A stretch of DNA of 51,996 nt from Helicobacteraceae bacterium (GCA_900770765.1 CAAGLK010000080.1:1-51996), one strand, 5' to 3'; counted from the first letter of the stretch, positions 27,003-36,158 are shown. Notes: generated by a model from the letters alone, not told the origin. Program-made: numbers and translations.

Positions 27003-28475
27003 TTACGCTTCACTTAAATAATGCGCGCCTATTGAGTGCTCTCGTGCTAATGCAGATTCTATAATGTTTTTTGCACTTAGTAGCCTTAAGCGTAAAAGCC
27101 GTCCAACGCCGCTTTGTAGCATTACTTCTACGCCGCCTAGCGCTTCATTTAAGCCGCTTTTTTTGCGAATTATTCCTACTTTATTCCACATAAGATTCCG
27201 CAAAATCGCTTTTAAATTCTCATCTTGCTCTTTTTGTAAAATCTCGCTATGTAGTAAAAACTCCCTTTTTTGCTTAGCCTGTGCCACTCCATATTTGCCG
27301 ACAATATCCGCCGCGCTGCGTTTTGAAAATACAAGCGCTTCTAAAAGTGAATTTGACGCTAGGCGATTTGCCCCATGCACTCCAGTACAAGCGCACTCGC
27401 CCACCGCATAGAGATTCTCCATCCCTAGCACTTTGCCGATTTTATCCGTTGCGATTCCGCCCATGCAGTAGTGAAAAGCAGGTGAGATTGGAATCTTATC
27501 TTTAGGTAAATCATAGCCAAAGGCGCTCAAGTTCCTAGCGATATTAGGGAAGCGTTTATAAAAAAACTCTTTAGAAAAGTCGCTTAAATCTAAATAAACT
27601 TCCTTTTCTTCTTGTGGAATCTCTTTAGATTCTTGCTTTAATTTAAAGTCAAAAATGCTTCTAGCGACCTTATCTCTAGGGGCTAACTCACCATCTTTAT
27701 CATAATCAAACAAGAATCTATTTCCATAAAAATCCACCACTTTCGCCCCCTCGCCACGCAAAGCCTCGCTTAAAAGCATTTTTCTAGCGTGCGGCGTTTT
27801 TACAAATACGGTTGGGTGGAATTGCAGCATTTCCATATCTTTTAAACTTAAGCCATGCTCTAAAATCATCCCATGTAGCTCACTAGAAATTGTATAAGCA
27901 TTAGTGTGGTATTCAAAAAGCGCCCCCACGCCCCCACTTGCTAAAATCACATGCTTAGCGTATAAATTATAATTTCCCCGCTTTGTTAAAACACTTAAGC
28001 CATAGCAGTGGTTGTTTTCAATTAAAAGCTCCGTTACCGTGGCATTTTTCCACAATGGATGCTTAATTTGCGCTATTAAATGCGAGTGCAAGGCACGCCC
28101 CGTGCAATCTCCTCCTGCGTGGATTATGCGAGAAGTGCTATGCGCAGCCTCTTTAGTAAAAAGTAAATCCCCATTTTCATCTCTATCAAAAGGCGTCTCT
28201 CTTAAAATCAAATCCTCTAAAACTTCTAAACTCTCTTTACTTAGCGTCTCTACTGCACGCTCATCGCACATCCCAGCGCCAGCTTGTAGCGTGTCTTTAA
28301 TGTGTAAATCAATATCTTTAATATCCTTTGCAACTGCGATTCCACCTTGCGCGTAAAAGGTATTACACTCCCAAGGCTGCTCTTTACATAGAATTAAAAC
28401 TTTAAGATTCTTAGGTAAGTTTAGCGAAGCATAAAGCCCAGCAACCCCAGCACCTACGATAATTACATCATACAT
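27003..28475 (-). CDS. nadB: L-aspartate oxidase
   Basis: This enzyme oxidises L-aspartate to iminoaspartate, the first step of bacterial NAD synthesis, with FAD as cofactor. The 490 residues start with the dinucleotide-binding motif VIIVGAGVAGLYASL. They include the NadB block AAHSTSRIIHAGGDCTGRALH, the substrate-loop sequence FHPTVF and the FAD-contacting HYCMGGIATDKIG. The C-terminal helical domain is complete. The ATG start shares bases with the stop of the small lipoprotein gene upstream (TAATG), so the two are coupled. Quinolinate synthase (nadA) is not in this window. Confidence 0.95.
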   Translation of the reverse strand: MYDVIIVGAGVAGLYASLNLPKNLKVLILCKEQPWECNTFYAQGGIAVAKDIKDIDLHIKDTLQAGAGMCDERAVETLSKESLEVLEDLILRETPFDRDENGDLLFTKEAAHSTSRIIHAGGDCTGRALHSHLIAQIKHPLWKNATVTELLIENNHCYGLSVLTKRGNYNLYAKHVILASGGVGALFEYHTNAYTISSELHGMILEHGLSLKDMEMLQFHPTVFVKTPHARKMLLSEALRGEGAKVVDFYGNRFLFDYDKDGELAPRDKVARSIFDFKLKQESKEIPQEEKEVYLDLSDFSKEFFYKRFPNIARNLSAFGYDLPKDKIPISPAFHYCMGGIATDKIGKVLGMENLYAVGECACTGVHGANRLASNSLLEALVFSKRSAADIVGKYGVAQAKQKREFLLHSEILQKEQDENLKAILRNLMWNKVGIIRKKSGLNEALGGVEVMLQSGVGRLLRLRLLSAKNIIESALAREHSIGAHYLSEA

Positions 28476-28666
28476 TATTTACTCTCTTGCAAATTAGCCC
28501 TAAAAGGGTCATCTTTAAAGCCACAGCCGCTAAGGGCAAGGCTTAAAGCTAGAATCTGTGCTATAATTAAGCTATGAAAAATAGTGCGGATATTTGTCTT
28601 AGTATTCTTAAAGAGCCTTGTTTTAGTAAATTGCGTGAAAAATGTGCTGTTTCGTTTTTTATCCAA
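28475..28666 (-). CDS. Small lipoprotein, possibly LptM-like
   Basis: The 63-residue frame ends in a clear lipoprotein signal (IIAQILALSLALSGC) followed by GFKDDPFRANLQESK. The short mature tail after the lipidated Cys resembles LptM-type lipoproteins (GCGxKxPL) that help assemble LPS transport. The only start with a good ribosome site is TTG at 28666, after AGGAGG. This gives an unusually long N-region and makes the gene overlap the divergent gene by 93 bases. A shorter start is possible but no standard start codon fits. It is coupled to nadB. Confidence 0.5.
   Translation of the reverse strand: MDKKRNSTFFTQFTKTRLFKNTKTNIRTIFHSLIIAQILALSLALSGCGFKDDPFRANLQESK
28559..28567 (+). promoter_or_regulatory. 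Extended -10 placing transcription start at the ATG
   Basis: TGCTATAAT is a perfect extended -10 (TGnTATAAT). Its last base is 28567 and the ATG of the DciA-like gene begins at 28574, the usual transcription start distance. No Shine-Dalgarno sequence lies between, so the message may be leaderless. Confidence 0.65.
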
Positions 28667-29023
28667 GCGTTGCCTCCTATGGTTAAAAATTGGATTCTAT
28701 TTGGCTATGTGCGAGAAAAGACGCTATTTTTAGCCCTAAAGCACCCAGCCTTCAAGCAGGAATTTTATCACAAAAAGAAATTAATAGAATCTTGTTTAAA
28801 GCAGTTTCAAGAGGAAAAAGAACTTTTATTAGAAGTGGAAAAAATAGTTCATTTTGTAAGTTATACAAAATATCAACAACATATAGATGAAGTGGCGAAA
28901 AAAGAGATTCCACAAACTTATGGTGAGCTTAGTCGTGGTGAGTTTAAGAATCTTGCCACTTCAAAAGAAGTTTATAGAGTCTTTGAAGAAATTAGAGAAA
29001 TTATTTTAAAAAATATTGATTAA
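28574..29023 (+). CDS. DUF721/DciA-like protein
   Basis: The 149-residue protein has the pattern of the DUF721 family: an N-terminal helix with a leucine-rich pattern (ILKEPCFSKLREKCAVSFF). A beta segment follows (ILFGYVREKTLFLALKHPAFKQEFYHKK) in which small positively charged strands end in a tryptophan-like aligned loop. DciA members of this family help load the replicative helicase DnaB. The C-terminal half is a charged helix with no motif. It lies directly before uvrC with a one-base overlap of stop and start (TAATG). Family placement is moderate; function is inferred. Confidence 0.6.
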   Translation: MKNSADICLSILKEPCFSKLREKCAVSFFIQALPPMVKNWILFGYVREKTLFLALKHPAFKQEFYHKKKLIESCLKQFQEEKELLLEVEKIVHFVSYTKYQQHIDEVAKKEIPQTYGELSRGEFKNLATSKEVYRVFEEIREIILKNID

Positions 29024-30879
29024 TGCAAGAAGTTTTAGAAAAGATTCCGCCTTTATCAAATACGCTTTTAGAAGTGTTAAAAAAGCTACCAGATAAAAGC
29101 GGCGTTTATCATTATTTTGACTCTAGCGGAAAATTATTATATGTAGGTAAGGCAAAGAGTTTAAAAAATAGGGTAAAAAGCTATTTTAGATTTTCACCAA
29201 CTCTTGCTCCAGCGCTAAATCTAAGCCAGAGAATTACGCAAATGGTAAGCCAAATCGCCCAAATGCGATACATTGTCGTAGAAAGTGAAAGTGATGCGCT
29301 CATTTTAGAAAACGCATTAATTAAGCAATTAAAACCAAAATATAATATTTTATTACGAGATGATAAAACTTATCCTTATCTTTGCGTGGATTTAAGCGAG
29401 GATTATCCTAGAATAAATTTAACTAGAAAAGTGATTAAAAAGCCGCAAATGCACTATTATGGGCCATTTTCAAGCGGAGCTAAGGATTTATTAGATTCCA
29501 TTTATGAAATATTTCCACTAGTTCAAAAGGAATCTTGTAAAAAGGGCAAAAAAGCCTGCCTTTTTTATCAAATCAAGCGCTGCTTAGCGCCATGTGAGCA
29601 TAAAATAAGCCAGGATTCTTATAAAGAGATTCTACAAAACGCTATTGCTTGTATAGAAAATCCTAAAAAAATAATAAAGCCGCTAGAGCAAAATATGCAG
29701 AATCTTTCGCAAAACTTACGCTTTGAAGAAGCATTAATCCTAAGGGATAGAATCAAAAAGCTAGAGCATTTAACGCCTTTATCTAATGTGGATTTCGCCG
29801 CTTTAATAGATTTAGATATTTTTGCGCTAGTGTGTGAAGAGAAAAAGGCGGTTTTAGTAAAATTTTTTATGCGTAATGGTAAGATTATTTCAAGTGTTAG
29901 CAATATTATTAAAAGTGAAAATGGCTTTGATATTGTTTCTATTTATAAACAAGCGATTTTAAATTATTATTCACAAGATTTGCCAATTTTACCAGCACAG
30001 ATTCTACTTCCATTTGATTTAGGCGAGGTTAAGCAAGAGCTGGAGCTTTTTTTACAAAATAAATTTAATAAAAAGATTCCACTAATTTATCCTAAAAATG
30101 GCGATAAAAAGCGGCTATGCGAGCTAGCGGTGCAAAATGCAAAAGAAATTTTGCGTTTAGAAAAAAGCGGCGATGATGAATTGTTAGAATCTTTAAAAGC
30201 GCTATTTAAGCTAGAATCCACGCCTTATCGCATTGAAGTGTTTGACACTTCTCATCACAGGGGGAGCGAGTGTGTAGGGGCTATGATTGTTTATGAAAAT
30301 GGATTTTTGAAGGAATCTTATAGGCGATATAATTTAAGTGGGGTTGATGAATATTCTCAAATGCGTGAAATGCTAAAGCGTAGAATCCTAGATTTTAATA
30401 AGATTCCACCGCCTAATTTATGGCTGCTTGATGGTGGGGCTGGGCAGATTAACTTAGCTAAGAATCTTTTAGAAAGTGCAGGAGTAAGCGTAGATATTGC
30501 AGGAATCTCAAAAGAAAAGCTAGATTTTAAGGCGCATAGGGCAAAGGGGAGCGCTAGGGATATTTTGCGAGATTCTAGCTTAAAGGAATATAAGCTACCC
30601 ACTAGCGATAAAAGACTGCAATTTTTACAAAAACTGCGTGATGAAGCACATCGCTTTGCTATAACATTTCATAGAAACAAAAAGCAAAAAACAATGCAAA
30701 AATCAAAAATACTAGAAATTAAAGGTATAGGAGCCGCTACGCAAGAGCGACTTTTATCATATTTTGGCGATTTTGAAAGCATTTATAAAGCGACAAAAGA
30801 GGAGCTAGAAAAAGTTTTATCAAAAAAGCTAGCAAATGAAGTATTCAAGGCATTAAGCGATAAAGAGTTGGAATCTTAA
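29023..30879 (+). CDS. uvrC: Excinuclease ABC subunit C
   Basis: This is the nuclease of nucleotide-excision repair, which cuts on both sides of the lesion. The 618 residues begin with the GIY-YIG domain (KSGVYHYFDSSGKLLYVGKAKSLKNRV written here in parts: GVYHYF, LLYVGKAKSLKNR). The UVR helical hairpin follows (RFEEALILRDRIKKL). The RNase H-like second nuclease comes next (IEVFDTSHHRGSECVGAMIV). A C-terminal helix-hairpin-helix region closes the protein (ILEIKGIGAATQERLLSYFG). No residue looks missing. It is cotranscribed with the DciA-like gene. Confidence 0.96.
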   Translation: MQEVLEKIPPLSNTLLEVLKKLPDKSGVYHYFDSSGKLLYVGKAKSLKNRVKSYFRFSPTLAPALNLSQRITQMVSQIAQMRYIVVESESDALILENALIKQLKPKYNILLRDDKTYPYLCVDLSEDYPRINLTRKVIKKPQMHYYGPFSSGAKDLLDSIYEIFPLVQKESCKKGKKACLFYQIKRCLAPCEHKISQDSYKEILQNAIACIENPKKIIKPLEQNMQNLSQNLRFEEALILRDRIKKLEHLTPLSNVDFAALIDLDIFALVCEEKKAVLVKFFMRNGKIISSVSNIIKSENGFDIVSIYKQAILNYYSQDLPILPAQILLPFDLGEVKQELELFLQNKFNKKIPLIYPKNGDKKRLCELAVQNAKEILRLEKSGDDELLESLKALFKLESTPYRIEVFDTSHHRGSECVGAMIVYENGFLKESYRRYNLSGVDEYSQMREMLKRRILDFNKIPPPNLWLLDGGAGQINLAKNLLESAGVSVDIAGISKEKLDFKAHRAKGSARDILRDSSLKEYKLPTSDKRLQFLQKLRDEAHRFAITFHRNKKQKTMQKSKILEIKGIGAATQERLLSYFGDFESIYKATKEELEKVLSKKLANEVFKALSDKELES

Positions 30880-30934
30880 TTAGCAAAATTGCTATAATTT
30901 GCATTTTTTTAAATTTTAAAACAAAGGGGTAAAA

Positions 30935-31027
30935 ATGCTAAACAAGGCGTTATTTAAAGATATATATATATATATATATCAATGATTTTTGTAATTTAAG
31001 GCTTGTTTGCTGCGGAGGTGGCAAATG
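30935..31027 (+). promoter_or_regulatory. (AT)10 tract in a 16-codon leader frame
   Basis: ATG 30935 has a good ribosome site (AAAGGGG) and opens a 16-codon frame running through (AT)10 at 30960-30979 to TGA at 30983. Gain of one AT unit would extend the frame to the TGA that overlaps the ATG of the next gene (ATGA), giving translational coupling. Loss of one unit would end it at a TAA near 30994. No frame fuses to the downstream gene. The tract is the longest dinucleotide repeat I see in the window. Confidence 0.6.
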
Positions 31028-32365
31028 AGAGTGGCGGTGTGTTTTTATGGATTTATGCGGACATATAGGCTAACAAAGGATAAGTTTTTTAAAAACATTG
31101 TAGAAGCAAATATAAAAGATGGCTTTAGCTTTGATATTTTTATACACACTTTTGATAAATGGGAGCAGTCTTGGCATGGAAGCTGGCATAAAAGGGGCGG
31201 GAAAAGTAGCTATGGTGAGCTAGATGGCAAGGCGGTAAGCGAACTTGATAAAGAATGGCTTAAGCGTGATTATGATGCAAAAGAAGTCTCCTTTGATAGC
31301 TTAGATGAGGGGGAATTTGGTTTTATAAAATCGCTTGAAGGCGTAACTAAATTAGTAAGCGATTATGAAAAGAAGCATAATTTTAAATATGATTTATATT
31401 TATATACACGGCTTGATATTCTCTTTTGCGTCCCTTGCGTGTTTTTAAGCTATTTTAGACAATATAGAAGCGTTTTGGGCTATAAGAATCCGCATGCTAC
31501 TTGGCCACTTGGCGGATATTCTCTGCAGGGTAAATTTATTTTAGGTGCTACTGATAGCTTCTCTCGCGCTAGGGTAAATGACCCGCGGCATAAGGCGCAC
31601 GCATCGCTATTTTGGCTAAGTTCGCAAAAATTTAGTAGCGATGAGTTTTTACTAGGTGGCGATGGGCATTTTGCGGCTAAAATTGATAGCCCTTATATGC
31701 CGTATTTATTTGTAGAGATGGATTATAGATTTAATAGAGATTTTTATATTCAGCGGCTTAATTATGTGCTTGGCAGAATCTTTAGTATATGCGATAGTGT
31801 GGATATGCAAGATAATAAAAGCATAGAAAAAGTGTATGAGATTTTGCAAAATTTGCCAGAATCTGAGCGCATTTTTATAATAAATAGATTCTTTGAAATA
31901 ATTGATGAAAAAAATAAAATTATAGATAGCCAAGCGCATAGGGCAAATATGCTACAAGGTGAATTACATACGCTAAGAATCTTAAAAGATTCTAAAAGGC
32001 AAAGTAAGCAAGAAGGCGCATTAAGTAGGGTTAGAAATCATCTAGCTTACAAGCTAGGAGCGGCAATGGTGATTAACTCAAAGTCAATTTTTGGCTATAT
32101 TTGCTTACCTTTTGTTTTAAGCTATATTAAAAAAAGCCATAAGCTAGAGATGCAAAAAAGGCGGATTCTAGGCTTAAGGCTGCCTTCTTTAGATAGCTTT
32201 AGCGATTATGACAAAGCGGTAAGAGAGAAAAACTGCTTAACTTACAAGCTAGGTGAAGCGCTAATTTATGCAAATAAATCCTGGTATAAGGGCGGCTATA
32301 TTTGGCTATTATTTGAAGCGCAAAGGTTAAAAGCGGTTTATAAAAGCAAAAAAGGCGGAATCTAA
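31025..32365 (+). CDS. Surface-glycan-type protein with duplicated C-terminal module
   Basis: The 446-residue protein starts MRVAVCFYGFMRTYR after GGAGGTGGCAA, so I use ATG 31025 and not the upstream TTG. An N-terminal alpha/beta domain shows a possible DxD (YLYTRLDILF) and the block GYKNPHATWPLGG, as in uncharacterised glycosyltransferase-like proteins of Campylobacterota capsule and LOS loci. The last 120 residues contain two copies of a module: HLAYKLGAAMVINSK...GYICLPFVLSYIK and CLTYKLGEALIYANKSWYKGGYIWLLFE. The convergent neighbour has the same N-terminal CFYG start and the same double module. Expression may vary through the (AT)10 leader tract. Confidence 0.6.
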   Translation: MRVAVCFYGFMRTYRLTKDKFFKNIVEANIKDGFSFDIFIHTFDKWEQSWHGSWHKRGGKSSYGELDGKAVSELDKEWLKRDYDAKEVSFDSLDEGEFGFIKSLEGVTKLVSDYEKKHNFKYDLYLYTRLDILFCVPCVFLSYFRQYRSVLGYKNPHATWPLGGYSLQGKFILGATDSFSRARVNDPRHKAHASLFWLSSQKFSSDEFLLGGDGHFAAKIDSPYMPYLFVEMDYRFNRDFYIQRLNYVLGRIFSICDSVDMQDNKSIEKVYEILQNLPESERIFIINRFFEIIDEKNKIIDSQAHRANMLQGELHTLRILKDSKRQSKQEGALSRVRNHLAYKLGAAMVINSKSIFGYICLPFVLSYIKKSHKLEMQKRRILGLRLPSLDSFSDYDKAVREKNCLTYKLGEALIYANKSWYKGGYIWLLFEAQRLKAVYKSKKGGI

Positions 32366-32376
32366 TTTAAGATTCC
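32357..32376. terminator. Bidirectional terminator between the convergent pair
   Basis: GGAATCT-AATTTA-AGATTCC makes a 7-bp stem followed on the plus strand by AGCTTTATTTTATTT. The stem is an inverted pair of the genome's abundant GGAATC word. The stop of the plus-strand gene lies in the loop. Confidence 0.8.
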
Positions 32377-32385
32377 AGCTTTATT

Positions 32386-34287
32386 TTATTTAAACTCCTT
32401 TTTTAAAGCTAGAATCTCAAAAATTAGCTTAATATATCCCACCTTATACCAATTCTTTGTCGCTTTTAAAATCGCCGCCCCTAATCTATAAAAGCCGTTA
32501 TTTGCTGCTAGTTGCATAACTTGAATATTGTTTTGCTTTATAAATGGATATGCTTTTAGCTTTTTTAAATATTGTTTTTGATTTTTTTGATAAATAAGGG
32601 ATTCTTTAATTAATAAAAACGGCATTTTAAAATAGCCTTTTAGCCCTTGATTGTGGCAGTTAAAAGCGATTTTACCTAGCTTGTATGATAGGTGATTTTC
32701 CATAACTCTTTGGATTCTATTATGTGCCTTTTGTATTTGTCTGCCACTGCTTAAACCTCTTTTTTCTAAAATTAGCTTAAAAAATGCTTCTATCGCTTGA
32801 ATTCTATCATCGCTTAAACTTGCCTTTAACGCCTTTAGGTCTTGCTTTAGTGCATTTTTAAAATCTGGCAGTTTATAGCCATTGGTTATTTTTACATCCC
32901 TTAAATGAATAGGAATTAGATTCTTGCTTAAAGATAATCCTAAAAATGCTGGATATTTAAATCCCATTTCGTGATTGTGAAAAATATTGTGTGAAATATA
33001 TTTATTTTGACGAGAAAATTCTGCCATTTCGTATTGATAAACATAATTTTTAATAGCCTCCCTATATCCAGCTATGCAGCCACTGCCGCTTCCATAAGTG
33101 TCCATAAAATCTGCTATTTCATAGCTTTGCATATTTTCTAGCTCTGCCCTGTCTATAACGCACGCCTTATTATCCACACGATTAATAATAACAATATCAT
33201 ATAAAAATTTATTTTCAAATTCATAAGATTCCATTAATTTAAAAGAGCCATAAAGTCCATAAAATAGCTTCGCACTCCACTCGCATCTTGTATATTTATC
33301 TTCGCAATCAAGTAAGAATCTCTTTAGAATTTGATTTTTTTTAATAAAGGATTCTAGCTTATTGCTTGGAATCTTTTGACTTATTTCTATATCAAGCACT
33401 TTTGCGGTGTGTGGCATAAGCTCTCGCATTTGATGAAGTTGTTGTATTTCTTGCGGAATCTCTTTTGCGATTTCATAACCAAAGTTTCTATGCGCCCAAA
33501 ATGGGTCGCCTGTCATCCCAGGCCATTGTTGATATTTATCCCATGAAAATAAAAATACATCTGCTTCTAAAGGAGTAGCCATTGTATCAATTAGCTCTTG
33601 TAGATGCTCCTCCCACGCGCCACGCAGCACACCATAAAAGCAAATTGCGATTTTTTTAGGAGGAAGCGGTGGCATATTATCTTTTAATAGTTTTTGTGTT
33701 TTTAGCGTGTATTTTTTCCAATATAACTTTGCGCCTTCTTCGTGGATGCTTTTATAAATGCTAGTTAAAAGATGGTTTGTAATATCAAGCCAATCTTTTG
33801 GCATAAAAAAACGCTCAAATTCATTAGAATCTTGCAGAGAAAAATAATCAATTAAGGTAGCAGAAATGTAGTTTTTTAATAAAATATTTTCACTATAAAA
33901 TAAATAATTTTTAAAAAGTTCTAAACAATAAGTAGCGGTTAAAGGGTAGGTTAGAGGGCTATAATCCCCCCCCCCGCATATTTGACTTAAAATATATGCG
34001 TGTGTGATATCGCTAGGTAAGTTTTGTTTAAGGGCATCCTCTTTATCTTGTGCGTTAAAAATAATTTCTAGTTTTTCTTTAATTTTACTAAAGGATTCCA
34101 ACTCGCTAGAATCCTTTAAGATTCCGTGTAGTTTTTTAAGCTGAGCGGTGTTGTAAAGAAACTTAGCATAATCACTTTTTGCTTCTTTGTAAGAATCTAA
34201 ATTATTTTTATATAGCCTATCCATTGAAGCAAAATCCCATAACTCTTGTGCTTTATATATTTGATGTTTTAAACTTTCATAACTCAT
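32386..34287 (-). CDS. Phase-variable glycosyltransferase-like protein
   Basis: The 633-residue protein has an N-terminal helical region (about 1-200). It is followed by the same alpha/beta domain as its neighbour (KIAICFYGVLRG, then DVFLFSWDKY and VIINRVDNKACV). It ends in two copies of the YKLG module (HLSYKLGKIAFN...; GFYRLGAAILKATKNWYK). A run of ten G on the coding strand (33966-33975 on the plus strand as C10) encodes Gly-Gly-Gly-Asp near residue 105. The frame is open at this length. A change by one or two bases would truncate the protein near there, so this looks like a contingency gene, now in the ON state. The substrate is unknown. Confidence 0.65.
   Translation of the reverse strand: MSYESLKHQIYKAQELWDFASMDRLYKNNLDSYKEAKSDYAKFLYNTAQLKKLHGILKDSSELESFSKIKEKLEIIFNAQDKEDALKQNLPSDITHAYILSQICGGGDYSPLTYPLTATYCLELFKNYLFYSENILLKNYISATLIDYFSLQDSNEFERFFMPKDWLDITNHLLTSIYKSIHEEGAKLYWKKYTLKTQKLLKDNMPPLPPKKIAICFYGVLRGAWEEHLQELIDTMATPLEADVFLFSWDKYQQWPGMTGDPFWAHRNFGYEIAKEIPQEIQQLHQMRELMPHTAKVLDIEISQKIPSNKLESFIKKNQILKRFLLDCEDKYTRCEWSAKLFYGLYGSFKLMESYEFENKFLYDIVIINRVDNKACVIDRAELENMQSYEIADFMDTYGSGSGCIAGYREAIKNYVYQYEMAEFSRQNKYISHNIFHNHEMGFKYPAFLGLSLSKNLIPIHLRDVKITNGYKLPDFKNALKQDLKALKASLSDDRIQAIEAFFKLILEKRGLSSGRQIQKAHNRIQRVMENHLSYKLGKIAFNCHNQGLKGYFKMPFLLIKESLIYQKNQKQYLKKLKAYPFIKQNNIQVMQLAANNGFYRLGAAILKATKNWYKVGYIKLIFEILALKKEFK
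33966..33975 (-). repeat. G10 homopolymer in coding sequence
   Basis: The plus strand shows ten C, which is ten G in the coding strand of the glycosyltransferase-like gene. It is read as GGG GGG GGG G(AT). Poly-G tracts of this length are classic slippage sites in Helicobacter and Campylobacter. Confidence 0.9.
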
Positions 34288-34298
34288 ATTGTAACTTC

Positions 34299-36158
34299 CT
34301 AATCTTCAATATAATTCTTTAGCTTTCTGCCTACTTTTGGGTGTTTTAGCTTTTTTATAGCACTAGATTCTATTTGTCGCACTCGCTCTCTTGTTACATT
34401 TAGCTCTTTTCCAATTTCTTCTAGCGTCCTATCGCTTTCATCTTCTAATAAGCCAAATCGCATACGAATTACTGCTTTTTCTCGCTCATTTAGCTGGTCT
34501 AGCACATCGTCAATTTGCCCTTTTAAATCCTCTTTTAAAATATGCTCCATAGGTCCAATTGAGCTTTTATCCTCTACAAAATCGCCAAATTTGCCATCTT
34601 CACCATTGCCAATAGGTGCTTCTAGGCTTATAGGTTCTTTTGTGATTTTTATAACATTTTTAACTTTATCAAGCGGTAAGCCTACTTCTTCTGCGATTCT
34701 TTCAATATCTGGCTCTTTTCCCTCTTCTTGTAAGTGCTTTCTCATAATTTTATTAATGCGATTTATAGTCTCAATCATGTGGATTGGAATCCTAATCGTC
34801 CTTGCCTGGTCGGCAACTGCTCTAGAAATTGCCTGGCGAATCCACCAAGTAGCATAAGTGGAGAATCTATAGCCTTTTTGATATTCAAATTTATCCACAG
34901 CTTTCATTAAGCCAATATTGCCTTCTTGAATTAAGTCTAAAAATGGTAAGCCTCTATTTGTATAACGCTTTGCAATGCTTACTACAAGCCTTAAATTTGA
35001 TTTTGCCATTTTTGTTTTTGCTTTATCTGCTATGTCTTTACCTCTTTTGATTTGCTCTAAAATTTGCTTTAGCTTTTCTGGCTCTAAGTCAAAGCAGCCC
35101 TCGCTTGCTTCTTTTGTTTGAAATAGTTTTTTAATTTCCATATAAGTTGAGACCATTGTGGCTTCTGGCACGGCGGCTATTATGTCTTGCTTTTGCATAT
35201 TTGTAATGTTATCTAGTATTTTTTTGTGATTTTCTAATAACATTTCATTAAAAAGGGGCAAGCGATATTCAAGCCTTTTTAATTCTTTTTCAAAGCCCTC
35301 ATCGCTTTTAATGGTATTCTCCATTGCCTTTACAAGCTCATTTATTAGCTTAGTTGTAGGACCTAAATCCAATAGCTTTTCTTTTAAAAATTGCTTTTTA
35401 TGTGCTAGAGTTAGTAGATATAGCATATCTTCGTTTTTATCTTTTTCCCAAGTTTTAAGCCAATCTTTTTTAGCCTTTTCTAATGCTTTAAAACTGATTA
35501 GAACTTTTTCTACTCTTTTTTGGTCTTTTTTAGAAATCCCCTTTTTTTCTGCGTTTTCATCTAAAATCTCATTTTCTTCTAAAATTTCACTTTCATCCTC
35601 TTCAATTTCTTCTTCCTCTTCTTTTTCCTCATCTTCATCATCAAAACTCTTAAAAAGTTCTTTTACGCGTCTTTCTCTATTAATCAAGGCTTCTTTATAA
35701 TCTAAAATAAAGTCAATTAAATAAGGCACAGAACAAATTGCGTCTAAAATAATATTTTCACCAAGCTCTATATTTTTACTAAGCTCAATTTCCTCATCTC
35801 TAGTTAGAAGTGGAATCTGCCCCATTTCTCTTAAATACATTCTAACAGGGCTATCGCTTCTACTCCACTCTAAAAGTTCTCGCTCTTTCATAAAGTCAAA
35901 TTCACTCTCTAGCTCTTCATCTAAAAGTCGCTTTTTATCCTCTTTAATCTTCCTTGCATCATCTTGATTTAGAATCTTAGCTACTTCTGAAGCCGACATT
36001 AGCTGTTTTTTATGTTTTTTAGCTAGTTCGCTTACCTTTTTTGCTTGTGCGGCTGTGGGTAATTTACCTAAAACTTGTGCTATTTTTTCATAAGAAATAT
36101 ATTTTTTAGATTCTTTAAATAAGGATTCTAACTCTTGATTGATTGTTTTTGCAGACAT
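34299..36158 (-). CDS. rpoD: RNA polymerase sigma-70 factor
   Basis: This is the primary sigma factor of the cell. The 619 residues (start at ATG 36158 after GGAGTGTTTA) include region 1.2 (SPVRMYLREMGQIPLLTRDEEIEL), an acidic spacer rich in Glu and Asp (about 170-210) and region 2 (RFSTYATWWIRQAISRAVADQ). Region 3 and region 4 follow, with the helix-turn-helix LEEIGKELNVTRERVRQIESSA. The upstream four codons that keep the frame open are not needed. A TATAAT (36193-36198, minus strand) gives a likely promoter with a 28-base leader. Confidence 0.96.
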   Translation of the reverse strand: MSAKTINQELESLFKESKKYISYEKIAQVLGKLPTAAQAKKVSELAKKHKKQLMSASEVAKILNQDDARKIKEDKKRLLDEELESEFDFMKERELLEWSRSDSPVRMYLREMGQIPLLTRDEEIELSKNIELGENIILDAICSVPYLIDFILDYKEALINRERRVKELFKSFDDEDEEKEEEEEIEEDESEILEENEILDENAEKKGISKKDQKRVEKVLISFKALEKAKKDWLKTWEKDKNEDMLYLLTLAHKKQFLKEKLLDLGPTTKLINELVKAMENTIKSDEGFEKELKRLEYRLPLFNEMLLENHKKILDNITNMQKQDIIAAVPEATMVSTYMEIKKLFQTKEASEGCFDLEPEKLKQILEQIKRGKDIADKAKTKMAKSNLRLVVSIAKRYTNRGLPFLDLIQEGNIGLMKAVDKFEYQKGYRFSTYATWWIRQAISRAVADQARTIRIPIHMIETINRINKIMRKHLQEEGKEPDIERIAEEVGLPLDKVKNVIKITKEPISLEAPIGNGEDGKFGDFVEDKSSIGPMEHILKEDLKGQIDDVLDQLNEREKAVIRMRFGLLEDESDRTLEEIGKELNVTRERVRQIESSAIKKLKHPKVGRKLKNYIED

